Below, piece by piece: positions 1 through 7,679 of a stretch of 15,555 nt of DNA. Under the pieces are notes generated by a model. It was given only the letters and a program-made list of their open reading frames with translations. It had not been told where the DNA came from and searched no databases. Every line of letters begins with the position of its first letter. Within the stretch, counting starts at the first letter, position 1. A program made the translations under genes and the position numbers. Origin of the DNA: Rhodobiaceae bacterium (GTDB lineage: Bacteria > Pseudomonadota > Alphaproteobacteria > RS24); NCBI GenBank assembly GCA_002683515.1, contig NYTN01000059.1, forward strand, positions 1 through 15,555. Direction: 5' to 3'.

Positions 1-99
1 AACTGCCCGTGTTGGCGCATTTAGTCGCACTTATTAGTGTTTTTTCAATATGATTGACAGCGTTTAAAGCAACTGCCTCTCATTCTGGTTTGATGATTT

Positions 100-996
100 T
101 TAAACTGTGGCTGCCAAAAGGAAGCAGGCCTCGTCTGGAACACTACAAATGTCCCGATTGCCTTCTAGGAACGAGTCTAGTATTCGTCCGGCTGTATAAA
201 ATGAGACATCCGCGAAGCCGGCTGATTTAAGACAATCCTCAAGCTGTTTCTCCGTGTAAGTGCTCTCAAAAGGTTCACCCATTTGGGATACTACACGGTT
301 TAACTCGCCGACTGGGTCTTGTAGCTCCTCATCGGGGTGTGTGGCATCCGGCATAGCAAAATCCATTATCAACTGACTACCTGACGGGAACTTGCCCAAA
401 ACGGCGAGAGTTGCCTGAACTGTTGCCGGGGTCAGATACATTTGCACGCCTAGCCAAGTGAACATGGTAACAGCATCCGATCGAACACCTCCAGCCGCAA
501 GTGCCTCTGCAAGGGTCTGGTTTTCAAAGTCAAACCCGACAAATTGTAAATTATCCGGCAGGTCAATATTACATTCTGTCAGTCTGGTTTTTTTCCAATG
601 CTGCGTCGCCGGATGGTCAATTTCAAAAACTGGGACACTATCAAGCTGGGCGGTACAGCGATAGGCTGTTGAGTCCAGGCCGGCGCCCAGAATAACAAGT
701 TGTTCAAGCCCTTGAGTGCGGGCTTCAGTAAGGCGTTCTTCTACCAAGCGAGAGCGCATACAAACTGAGTCGGTGATTTGTTGAACAAAACTTTCAGCGA
801 CTGCCCGACTGCTGAGGCCGGAAAAGAATTCAATCACGCCATTTTTATAATCTTTAACGGCGTCCAGATCAGCCATACCACTTAAGGGGAGGGCTGTTGT
901 GTCTTGTAATATTTTTGGTTCCGGCGCTAAGTGACAATGATGAGCTCGCAGAACAGCGACCATAAGCGCAGTTTGGCTTGGACTTCCGTCTTCCAT
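100..996 (-). CDS. SAM-dependent methyltransferase, TIGR00027 (PPM1/LCMT-like) family
   Basis: Predicted class I S-adenosylmethionine methyltransferase of 298 residues, soluble, usual length for the TIGR00027 group common in actinobacteria and some proteobacteria. Seen in the sequence: the glycine-rich SAM loop VILGAGLDST at about residues 101-110, the acidic strand FEIDHP at about 124-129 followed by a KK-containing helix, an upstream RSRLVEE segment near 81-87, and a late MFTWLGVQMYL strand typical of the family. The ATG start at 996 is preceded by a GGGGGG run four bases away, a strong ribosome site. The gene is divergent from the K+ channel gene and has no same-strand partner in view. Family members have been linked to O-methylation of carboxylates or small hydroxylated compounds, but the substrate here cannot be read from sequence. 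Family call firm, function open. Confidence 0.87.
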   Translation of the reverse strand: MEDGSPSQTALMVAVLRAHHCHLAPEPKILQDTTALPLSGMADLDAVKDYKNGVIEFFSGLSSRAVAESFVQQITDSVCMRSRLVEERLTEARTQGLEQLVILGAGLDSTAYRCTAQLDSVPVFEIDHPATQHWKKTRLTECNIDLPDNLQFVGFDFENQTLAEALAAGGVRSDAVTMFTWLGVQMYLTPATVQATLAVLGKFPSGSQLIMDFAMPDATHPDEELQDPVGELNRVVSQMGEPFESTYTEKQLEDCLKSAGFADVSFYTAGRILDSFLEGNRDICSVPDEACFLLAATV

Positions 997-1378
997 AGTT
1001 CCCCCCTATAAATCAAAAATAATCTTGCCCAAGGACGGTTTAATGAGTCAATATAAAACCATAGGTTCGGGGGATCTAATGATGCCTTTGTTGGCTGTGA
1101 AGTTAGTCTTTTACCGGATTTGGACGTTTCGCTAACTTTAATTTTTTCTTCTGTCGCTGGGAGAAAAGATAATGAATAAAACAAACAAGGTCTTTGTCAG
1201 GCATGCATAGACCTATGTTTTACTATTAATAAATCATTAAATTATATTATAAAAAATATTTTATAATTTATTTTTATATGCGTCGTCATGTGAATTTTTT
1301 TTTCACTTGTTTCCCTACCTTGCGGTTTAGTGAAAAATGACTCATTCTAAATAAATTCTATGTTTAGAGTGCTTGGTG
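997..1378. other. A+T-rich divergent intergenic region
   Basis: About 380 bases between the divergent methyltransferase and K+ channel genes. The half nearest the channel (about 1221-1300) is almost pure A/T. It holds the palindrome listed at 1246-1267 and a second symmetric element, GTGAA and TTCAC separated by seven T (1290-1306). Both genes must be started from here, but I see no promoter pair close enough to consensus to name. The minus-strand reading frame across 927-1184 has no recognisable protein character. Confidence 0.5.
1246..1267. repeat. A/T-only inverted repeat (9-bp arms, 4-nt centre)
   Basis: Perfect inverted repeat: arms ATTATAAAA (1246-1254) and TTTTATAAT (1259-1267) around AATA. 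It lies about 110 bases upstream of the K+ channel start in an A/T-rich tract. It could be a regulator site or a curved-DNA or nucleoid-protein site. Chance symmetry in such biased DNA is a real alternative. Confidence 0.4.
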
Positions 1379-2281
1379 ATGCAGATACAAAAGCGTGTTT
1401 ATGAAATTCTTGGGCAAGCCCAAAATGGCGATAAAGTCAGTAGCTTTGTCGACAGATTTCTTACAATTTTAATTATCACAAATGTTATGGCAGTCAGTCT
1501 TGAGTCCGTTGAGACAATTGGCTCTTTATTTAGACAGGAATTTGCAGCATTTGAGATGTTTTCCATTATTGTTTTCGGAACAGAATATGTACTTCGTCTT
1601 TGGTCTGCCGTTGCAAAAAAAGATAGCGCTTATAAAACACCTTTTGGAAAACGCATCGAATATATTTTGAGTTTCAATGGTCTTGTGGATTTGGCCGCTC
1701 TTCTGCCGAGCCTTATCTCAATTTTTGTTGGTAGCGCTGATTTGCGCTGGATACGTGTGGTGCGTATTCTCAGACTGCTTAAAATGTCAAATTACTCGAC
1801 TGCGTTAGAAGATCTGGGTTCAGCAATTTATGAGGAGCGACAGTCTTTTTTAGCAGCACTATATCTTTTTACACTCGCTTTATTCATTGCCAGTGCTCTT
1901 ATGTATGTCCTTGAGCATCAGGCTCAACCAGAGGCTTTCGCTTCAATACCTGAAAGTATGTGGTGGGCTTTAATTACCCTTACGACTGTAGGTTATGGGG
2001 ATGTGTCGCCTATTACTACATTAGGTAAAATGGTTGGTGCGCTTACCGCTTTGATAGGTGTTTGTACGGTGGCCTTATTAACAGGTATCATCGCTAGTGC
2101 TTTTACGAGCCAGATTGAAAAACGTAAGGCTCTTATGGAAGCAGAAATCGCTGCAGCTTTCAGTGATGGTATTATCACGGATAATGAAATGCAAAAAATT
2201 GAAGAAATGCGGCGGCGTTTTAATATGAATGAAGCTCATGTTGCAGCCATTATCGAAATTATCACAGACGGTAAAAAATAA
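1379..2281 (+). CDS. Voltage-gated-type potassium channel (ion transporter, 6TM)
   Basis: Inner-membrane K+ channel subunit expected to work as a tetramer. From the ATG at 1379 it has 300 residues. The selectivity filter TTVGYGD lies at about residues 202-208, between hydrophobic pore helices S5 (about 156-178) and S6 (about 215-243). Earlier hydrophobic segments match S1-S3. S4 reads RWIRVVRILRLLK, with arginines at 123, 126, 129 and 132, every third residue as in a voltage sensor. The length and layout resemble KvAP-type prokaryotic Kv channels. After S6 there is a charged helical tail (about 246-300) with a DGIITDNEMQKIEEM stretch resembling the short 'DGxIT' helical modules at the ends of some membrane proteins. 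TTG (1373) and GTG (1376) are in-frame alternative starts; ATG is preferred because the TAGAG at 1365-1369 is then nine bases upstream. It stands alone, with no obvious operon partner. Confidence 0.93.
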   Translation: MQIQKRVYEILGQAQNGDKVSSFVDRFLTILIITNVMAVSLESVETIGSLFRQEFAAFEMFSIIVFGTEYVLRLWSAVAKKDSAYKTPFGKRIEYILSFNGLVDLAALLPSLISIFVGSADLRWIRVVRILRLLKMSNYSTALEDLGSAIYEERQSFLAALYLFTLALFIASALMYVLEHQAQPEAFASIPESMWWALITLTTVGYGDVSPITTLGKMVGALTALIGVCTVALLTGIIASAFTSQIEKRKALMEAEIAAAFSDGIITDNEMQKIEEMRRRFNMNEAHVAAIIEIITDGKK

Positions 2282-2304
2282 TAGTCGATACCTTAGTGAC
2301 TAGC

Positions 2305-2334
2305 TTGACACTGTGAACCATGTGCCAATTTAAT
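2305..2334 (+). promoter_or_regulatory. Candidate sigma70 promoter for the FMN monooxygenase
   Basis: Exact TTGACA at 2305-2310, an 18-base spacer, then TTTAAT at 2329-2334 (five of six matches to TATAAT). It lies 23 bases after the K+ channel stop and would give a leader of roughly 125 bases before the TTG start at 2468. The leader contains T-rich stretches and no clear hairpin. Sequence match only. Confidence 0.4.
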
Positions 2335-2467
2335 CAACAATACCTTGCCTCTCTTATCAACTTTATATGCCTTTTTTTGTCCTTTGCAGTTTGCGTGGGG
2401 TTTTATTATATGATAAAAATTTCTTAATAGTATGGACCAATAAATAACTTAATATGGGGAGGTCAGT

Positions 2468-3814
2468 TTGGCCGATAATCGTAAAATAATCATGGTTGGC
2501 TTTATGCAGGCCCAAAACTGTTCGAACTATCCTGCCTCATGGCGTCACCACCAATCTGCGGGAGATTTTCTGACACCTGACTATTATCAGCGTATTGCGC
2601 GAGCTTTGGAGGATGGCAAATTTCACCTTGGCTTTTTTGATGACAGGCTTGCTTTGCCGGATATTTATGGTGCGGACCACAAGGAGGCTGTAAAAAACGG
2701 TATTCGTGTCGTTAAAATGGACCCAGTGCCGATTTTGGCGACTATGGCTATGGCAACTAAAAACCTTGGTCTCGCCGCAACGATATCAACAACTTATTAT
2801 AACGCTTTTCACATTGCGCGGACCATGATGACACTGGATCACATGACTGGCGGGAGAGCCGGCTGGAATGTTGTGACCTCGCTCAATGACTCGGAAGCTT
2901 TCAATATGGGGGCGGCGGGCACAATTGAGCATGATAGACGTTATGACCGCGCAGATGAGTTAATGACAAATATCATCGACATGTGGGGTGCATGGGATCC
3001 GGATGCCATTCTGTTTGATAAAGAAAATGGTGTTTTTGCCGATCCTGAAAAAGTTCGATCTTATGATTTTCAGGGTGAGTGGTTTCAAACCAAGGGAACT
3101 TTCACTGTACCGCCATCACCTCAAGGCCATCCGGTGATTGTTCAGGCCGGGCAAAGTGGGCGCGGGCGTCAATTTGCCTGCGAATGGGGTGAGGTGATTT
3201 TCACCATTCAGAATAATGTTGAGCGTGGTGTTCAGGTACGTAAAGAGATGCGCGAAGAAGCTGCGAAGCAGGGTCGTGACCCTGATACGATTGCGATTTG
3301 TCCGGCGGTTTATGTCACAACCGGTGAAACGCAGGCGATTGCTGAAGATAAATATGCTTATGTGAATAATCTTGCCAAGCCAATTGATGGTCTGACACTA
3401 CTTTCGGAAGTCTTGAATTTTGACTTTGCGACCAAAGGCTATGATGAACCTTTCACAGATGAAGAACTGCGTAGTATTAACGGATTGCGCGGGATTCTCG
3501 ACAAGGTTGTTCGCCTGAGCGGAAAATCCAACCCGACACTGAGAGATTTCGTTGACCATAGTGGTCGTGGAACAGTGCACGAAGCACCCCATATTGTTGG
3601 AGACCCAAAGCAGGTGGCGGATGAATTAGAGAAATGGTTCACCGAAGGCGCTGCTGATGGATTTGTGCTGTTTGCTTCTCATACGCCGGGAGCTTATGAA
3701 GAGTTCTCGCGATATATTGTGCCAGAACTTCAAAGACGCGGTATTTACCACGACGATTATGCCGGGCCGACTCTTAGAGGCAATCTCGGCTTTAGTTCCT
3801 ACAGGCAAAAGTAA
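2468..3814 (+). CDS. NtaA/SnaA/DszA-family FMN-dependent monooxygenase
   Basis: Luciferase-like flavin monooxygenase, 448 residues, the usual length for the NtaA/SnaA/DszA group. These enzymes use FMNH2 from a separate flavin reductase and O2 to cleave C-N or C-S bonds or to oxygenate organic substrates. Family hallmarks: the N-terminal strand IIMVGFMQAQN, WRHHQS near 25-30, FHLGFFDDRLALPD near 52-65, DPVPILATMAMATKNLGLAATISTTYYNAFHIAR split over about 85-118, and the LDHMTGGRAGWNVVTS block near 123-138. A late PQGHPVIVQAGQSGRGRQFA segment is also typical. The start is TTG; GGGGAGG (2456-2462) sits five bases before it, and the next ATG falls inside the first beta strand. It is convergent with the SDR gene, 24 bases apart. 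No flavin reductase gene is in the window, so the partner is encoded elsewhere. Substrate unknown. Confidence 0.93.
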   Translation: MADNRKIIMVGFMQAQNCSNYPASWRHHQSAGDFLTPDYYQRIARALEDGKFHLGFFDDRLALPDIYGADHKEAVKNGIRVVKMDPVPILATMAMATKNLGLAATISTTYYNAFHIARTMMTLDHMTGGRAGWNVVTSLNDSEAFNMGAAGTIEHDRRYDRADELMTNIIDMWGAWDPDAILFDKENGVFADPEKVRSYDFQGEWFQTKGTFTVPPSPQGHPVIVQAGQSGRGRQFACEWGEVIFTIQNNVERGVQVRKEMREEAAKQGRDPDTIAICPAVYVTTGETQAIAEDKYAYVNNLAKPIDGLTLLSEVLNFDFATKGYDEPFTDEELRSINGLRGILDKVVRLSGKSNPTLRDFVDHSGRGTVHEAPHIVGDPKQVADELEKWFTEGAADGFVLFASHTPGAYEEFSRYIVPELQRRGIYHDDYAGPTLRGNLGFSSYRQK

Positions 3815-3827
3815 CGCAAAAGAAAGT

Positions 3828-3857
3828 TGACGGGTGTCTTAGATTAGATATCCGTCA
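3828..3857. terminator. Weak inverted repeat between convergent genes
   Basis: TGACGGGT (3828-3835) and ATCCGTCA (3850-3857) pair at 7 of 8 positions or 8 with a G-T pair, around a 14-base A/T-rich loop. They span the junction between the convergent monooxygenase and SDR genes and include the SDR stop codon. The placement suits a bidirectional terminator, but there is no T tract on either side and the stem is short, so this is tentative. Confidence 0.25.
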
Positions 3858-4774
3858 GCAAGTTCTGTTGCCTTGTCCCAAAGCTTTCCGGCCAGTTCCA
3901 CATCTTTCACAAGTGGGTGATCCTTCGGTTCTTTAGGATTACTGTCAGCAAAATGCTGACCGCTTACGCCTTCAAGTGATGGATGTGATGCAACGAAACA
4001 ATGCGTCGCTGTTCCCTGCGGAATGGTGCGAGTAAACGGGCCGGCAAACATGGAAATTAGTTTTACTTTGAAACTCTCAGTATCACTGGCGAGATTAGTT
4101 CTGATGACGCCAGGGTGAATGGAATTAGATGTGATGTTTGTGCCTTCCAGACGGCGTGAGAATTCTTGGCTCAGTAACATGACTGCGATTTTTGAATGTC
4201 CATAGGCTGTCAGTGCGTCATAGCCTTTGCTGAAACTTAAGTCTTCAAAGGCAATACCAGTCTTGCGCGGGGCGGTTGCATAACCCTCAGAGGCAACAAG
4301 TGCCAGCCTACCTGCAGGAGCGGCTTCAAGGAGAGACATAAGGCGGTTGATTAGAACAAAATGCCCGAGAAAGTTAACCGCAAATTGAATTTCCAATGGC
4401 TCTTTATATTTATCGACGACTTTATATGGTGGCGTCATAATTCCGGCATTTGTCAAAATGACATCAAGTGATTGAAACTGTCCTTTGATTTTCTCCGCAC
4501 ATGCAATGATTGACTGGGGGTCTGCCAAATCACACTCAAATGGAGTCGTTGTGCCCGTAACATCAGAGCAGGCGGACTGTGCAGCTTCCATAGTCCGGTC
4601 CAACCCAAGAACATGTGCGCCGCGCATAGCGAGAACCCGCATTGCTTCTTTTCCGAGACCTGATGCGACACCCGTTACGAGTACCGTCTTGCCCGAAAGA
4701 TCAACGCCTTCAGTGACCTGCTCTGCAGTAGATTTTTTGCTGAAACTATTTTTGCTTGCTTGAATATAAGCCAT
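3839..4774 (-). CDS. Short-chain dehydrogenase/reductase (retinol dehydrogenase-like SDR)
   Basis: NAD(P)-dependent oxidoreductase of the classical SDR family, 311 residues, expected to oxidise an alcohol or reduce a ketone. The cofactor loop TGVASGLG lies at 34-41, NAG at 109-111, and the tetrad is Asn134, Ser162, Tyr191 (YGHSK) and Lys195. The VNFLGHF block and the C-terminal extension resemble the retinol dehydrogenase/WWOX-like subgroup, which acts on lipophilic alcohols. The reading frame is open far upstream (to 5143), but the true start is the ATG at 4774: a GAGGG site lies just ahead of it and the protein begins close to the Rossmann fold. An upstream start would overlap the EthD gene. 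It is the last gene of the six-gene minus-strand array, 97 bases after EthD. In this setting it could dehydrogenate an alcohol made by one of the oxygenases. Confidence 0.92.
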   Translation of the reverse strand: MAYIQASKNSFSKKSTAEQVTEGVDLSGKTVLVTGVASGLGKEAMRVLAMRGAHVLGLDRTMEAAQSACSDVTGTTTPFECDLADPQSIIACAEKIKGQFQSLDVILTNAGIMTPPYKVVDKYKEPLEIQFAVNFLGHFVLINRLMSLLEAAPAGRLALVASEGYATAPRKTGIAFEDLSFSKGYDALTAYGHSKIAVMLLSQEFSRRLEGTNITSNSIHPGVIRTNLASDTESFKVKLISMFAGPFTRTIPQGTATHCFVASHPSLEGVSGQHFADSNPKEPKDHPLVKDVELAGKLWDKATELADGYLI

Positions 4775-4871
4775 TTTAACCCTCACATAATAATTTTCAT
4801 TAGATTTGAACATTTGGTCCCATTTGACAAGACATCTCTTTAATTCTGCATTCGATAGAAATGTTACAGGC

Positions 4872-5231
4872 TCACAATATTTCCGAGTCTTGTTCGTAAA
4901 TCCTGTACATTCGCATGGATGATCGGTCAAAAAACTTCTCTTCATCCGTGGCGATTTCATCTGCAATTTCTGGCGTAGAAATAGACTCGAGAAATGCACG
5001 GAAGGTTTCTTCATCAGGATACCAAGCTTCCAGAAGCACATCATATTCTGGATCTTCTTGAATAGTACCACTACCATCATCCAAATTATGCAGATATCGG
5101 CGACTATATTTATGCGCATAGCCGCGCAAATATTTTTCTCCAATCAGGCGGTGAATGCTTTCATAATATTCTTCAAACTCCGATTTGGACATGCCCGGTT
5201 TGCGTTTGATTGGCATAACAACTTTGAACAT
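4872..5231 (-). CDS. EthD domain protein (dimeric alpha/beta barrel)
   Basis: Small soluble protein of 119 residues of the EthD group of dimeric alpha/beta-barrel proteins. Seen: an N-terminal strand MFKVVMPIKRKPGMS, the FEEYYESIH helix with its family histidine, a central YSRRYL strand, a second half with YDVLLEAWYPDEETFRAFL, and the closing DEEKFF...MYRIYE strand. EthD was first known from the ethyl tert-butyl ether cluster of Rhodococcus, where it is needed alongside a P450 but has no settled catalytic role; relatives include decarboxylases and cyclases. The start at ATG 5231 has GTGAGGG eight bases upstream; an in-frame GTG at 5246 is part of that ribosome site. The GTGAGGGTTA leader is also found before the SDR start. 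A P450 two genes upstream makes the EthD link fitting. Confidence 0.88.
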   Translation of the reverse strand: MFKVVMPIKRKPGMSKSEFEEYYESIHRLIGEKYLRGYAHKYSRRYLHNLDDGSGTIQEDPEYDVLLEAWYPDEETFRAFLESISTPEIADEIATDEEKFFDRSSMRMYRIYEQDSEIL

Positions 5232-5337
5232 GCTGATAACCCTCACTATAGTTCATTATGAATGAATGAAATTACAAAATCATACTCACGAATTGGCACT
5301 TATGCCTTTAGGAAATAGTCAAAAGGATTGGCGGCGG

Positions 5338-6204
5338 TTACTTTTTGCCTGATGTGCCAAACCGCTTCTGACGAATTTCAAGCGCGACTTTCATGCCTTT
5401 TTCTTTGACTGTGTTGAAAAACTCTTTGAAGGTCGGACTTTGATGAAACACAGCATCCAGGTCAGCTGCGCGTCTTGCCGAGGCTTCAAAACCCATATTT
5501 TCATACCACCCATTGGTTGACTCTTTCAGCAATGTAAGATGATCAACTGGTGACAGGGCTATATCTCGTGCCACTTCCAAAACGCGATTGTCCAAAGCCT
5601 CGTCAGCAACTGCTTCATTTACGAGGCCCAACGAAACAGCTTCATCCGCATCAATGAGCTTGGCGGTGTAAAGTAATTCTTTCGTTTTGCGCATGCCAAT
5701 CAATAGTGGCCACAAAAATACTGTCGGTGGAATGCCAAGATCACGCGCCGCCGGGTGACCAAAGCGGGCAGATTTTCCGGCAATAACAATATCAGACATA
5801 GCAATCAGCTCGCCAGCACCTGACAAGCATGGGCCTTGAACGCGGGCGACAATCGGTTTCGGGTATTTCCATAATTCCAGCCAGTAATCAAGCAATTCAT
5901 GAATATCCAGTCGATCTTGATGGAGATTAACACCTTCGGGATAATCGGCAGGGAATTGAGAAATAATCCAGTTCTCCTCACTAATGTCATAGCCCGGAGA
6001 AAACACAGGACCTGAGGTTTTGAGAACAACAACAGCAATGTCAGTATTCTTTGCAGCTTCGTCCAGCGCCTCTTTAAGCTCTACCAACAATTGAGGTGAC
6101 AGGGCGTTAAGTTTTTCAGGACGATTAAGTGTTATGTGAAAAAGCTTATCGTCAATTTCAGTCAATATTGAATGTTTTTCGCTTTTGCTAATTTGCTCTG
6201 ACAT
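5338..6204 (-). CDS. Enoyl-CoA hydratase/isomerase (crotonase) family protein
   Basis: Crotonase-fold protein of 288 residues acting on a CoA thioester. Seen: LFHITLNRPEKLNALS near 21-36, the first oxyanion-hole segment VFSPGYDIS near 67-75, and the second, GPCLSGAGELIAMSDI near 124-139, containing Glu132 (position of the first catalytic Glu of enoyl-CoA hydratase). At the position of the second catalytic Glu the protein reads FGHPAA (148-153), so Ala152 replaces it. Simple hydratase chemistry is therefore doubtful; isomerase, hydrolase, C-C lyase or dehydratase activity on an unusual acyl-CoA is possible. The ATG at 6204 has AAAGG upstream. It is the fourth gene of the minus-strand array, 114 bases after P450 and 106 before EthD. 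It shows that the pathway, if the genes do form one, handles CoA esters although no CoA ligase is seen here. Confidence 0.9.
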   Translation of the reverse strand: MSEQISKSEKHSILTEIDDKLFHITLNRPEKLNALSPQLLVELKEALDEAAKNTDIAVVVLKTSGPVFSPGYDISEENWIISQFPADYPEGVNLHQDRLDIHELLDYWLELWKYPKPIVARVQGPCLSGAGELIAMSDIVIAGKSARFGHPAARDLGIPPTVFLWPLLIGMRKTKELLYTAKLIDADEAVSLGLVNEAVADEALDNRVLEVARDIALSPVDHLTLLKESTNGWYENMGFEASARRAADLDAVFHQSPTFKEFFNTVKEKGMKVALEIRQKRFGTSGKK

Positions 6205-6318
6205 TTGCTGCGCCTTTCTGAACTGGATTTCTTGCGGTGAGTTATAGGCTCACTCATCCCCCACTCACCTGGTAGGCATAAAATAGATGATACCCTCTAT
6301 TGTCGCTTAAATTCGATT

Positions 6319-7572
6319 TTAGATATTTGTTTTGACCAGTAACTTTGTCACATGGCGGGCATTATAATGTTCTGGATCACGGGTTGGCATTTCCTTTAAT
6401 GTAGCGTCTGGAAAGCGCTTCATAAACTCCAGTAACATCAACTTGGCTTGTGATTTTGCCAGAAAAAGACCGGCGCAAACATGAGCACCCGTTCCAAAGA
6501 CAATGTTGCCGTTCAAATCACGTGTGATGTCAAACTCCTGAGGATTATCCCATTGTGTCGGATCTAGCCCTGCTGCTTGCCCAGCAATTATAATCTGCTC
6601 CCCGCGCTTAACGGTAATGCCTTCAAATTCCACATCCTCAAGTGCATATCTATGCAGGCCTGTTTTACCAAAGGCTTCATATCGTAGCGCCTCGACAATC
6701 GCATTATCTACTAAAGACGGATCTTGCTTCAATTTTTCATACTGATGTAGATTATCCAGTAAGGCATAAATCAACGAAGGGTGCATATCACTTGCCGTAT
6801 CGCTACCCGCAGCCAACATTGCGGCGACAATGCCAAGAACTTCCCAATCATTCAGACGGTCATCGCCATCCTGTGCTTCAAGCAGAACACCGATAAAGTC
6901 ATCTCCCGGCGAGTCAGCTGCGCGACGTTCAGCGATGAGGCCTTGCAACATTGCGACACCAGCCAATGCAGTCTTTAGCAGTTCCGCTCGGTCTTCCGGT
7001 GAAGTTGTGAAACCATTATAGCGCACCATCGCCCAACCAAGCTTATCGAAAATTTCTGAATTCTCAGAAGGAATGCCAACAAGGCGCGCAATTGAGCGCC
7101 TCGGAATTTCAACTGCCAGTGTTGAAGAAACGTCAAAGACGTCTTCATTGGCAACTTTATCGAAAGTCTCGGAAACAATATCAACAATGCCTGCCATAAT
7201 CTTATCGGTCTGACTCATTGAAAAGGCTTTGGCCGCCAACCTGCGAACACGCCGATGGGCCAGCCGGTCAAGACGGAACAGGCTGTTATCCAGCATGATT
7301 TCAAAATCATTTTTGTCTTCATCCGGTGTCGGGGGCGGCGCAAATTTCCAGTTCATAAAATCCGGTGTGAGGCGTTCATCTGCCAGAATTGTTTTGCAAA
7401 GTTGATGTGATGTGACAATCCAAGCTTGCCAGGGGTCATACCAGCCTATGCGTTGGTCAGTGCCCTCAAATAGTTCGTTCACAACATCGCGATAATTATT
7501 TAGATATTCTTCAGATTGCGGCGTATAGAGCTTCTGAAAATCTGTTGCTGAGCCTTCATTATTTTCAAGCAT
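6319..7572 (-). CDS. Cytochrome P450 (bacterial class I type)
   Basis: Soluble heme-thiolate monooxygenase of 417 residues, normal for bacterial P450s. Seen: HRRVRR in the C-helix (His106, Arg110), the I-helix oxygen-binding motif AGSDT (255-259), the K-helix ExxR (Glu294, Arg297), and the heme loop FGTGAHVCAG (359-368) with ligand Cys366. All core residues are present, so it should be active. It needs electrons from a ferredoxin and ferredoxin reductase, neither of which is in the window. ATG 7572 is preceded by GGGGGAA, a strong ribosome site. It lies between the Rieske gene (107 bases) and the crotonase (114 bases) on the same strand. The likely role is hydroxylation of a hydrophobic compound. 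Substrate and CYP family cannot be assigned by eye. Confidence 0.96.
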   Translation of the reverse strand: MLENNEGSATDFQKLYTPQSEEYLNNYRDVVNELFEGTDQRIGWYDPWQAWIVTSHQLCKTILADERLTPDFMNWKFAPPPTPDEDKNDFEIMLDNSLFRLDRLAHRRVRRLAAKAFSMSQTDKIMAGIVDIVSETFDKVANEDVFDVSSTLAVEIPRRSIARLVGIPSENSEIFDKLGWAMVRYNGFTTSPEDRAELLKTALAGVAMLQGLIAERRAADSPGDDFIGVLLEAQDGDDRLNDWEVLGIVAAMLAAGSDTASDMHPSLIYALLDNLHQYEKLKQDPSLVDNAIVEALRYEAFGKTGLHRYALEDVEFEGITVKRGEQIIIAGQAAGLDPTQWDNPQEFDITRDLNGNIVFGTGAHVCAGLFLAKSQAKLMLLEFMKRFPDATLKEMPTRDPEHYNARHVTKLLVKTNI

Positions 7573-7679
7573 GTCGTTCCCCCATTCATGCAGAAATTTT
7601 ACTTTAACGAATCCAGTTCGGAAATAAACCTAAATAATGCATCTTATGATTGTGGTTTAGTTAGTTACTATCAATCGTT

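Noticed and set aside
1..37. Possible 3' end of a plus-strand gene (TARVGAFSRTY, stop at 35-37)
   Set aside because: Eleven residues are too few to identify a gene or even to show that the frame is coding.
927..1184. 85-codon minus-strand frame overlapping the methyltransferase start
   Set aside because: Composition is unlike a protein, and it lies over the strong ribosome site of the methyltransferase gene.
4775..5143. Extension of the SDR frame upstream by 123 codons
   Set aside because: It overlaps the EthD gene in another frame, reads as low-quality protein, and the ATG at 4774 has its own GAGGG site at the right distance from the Rossmann fold.
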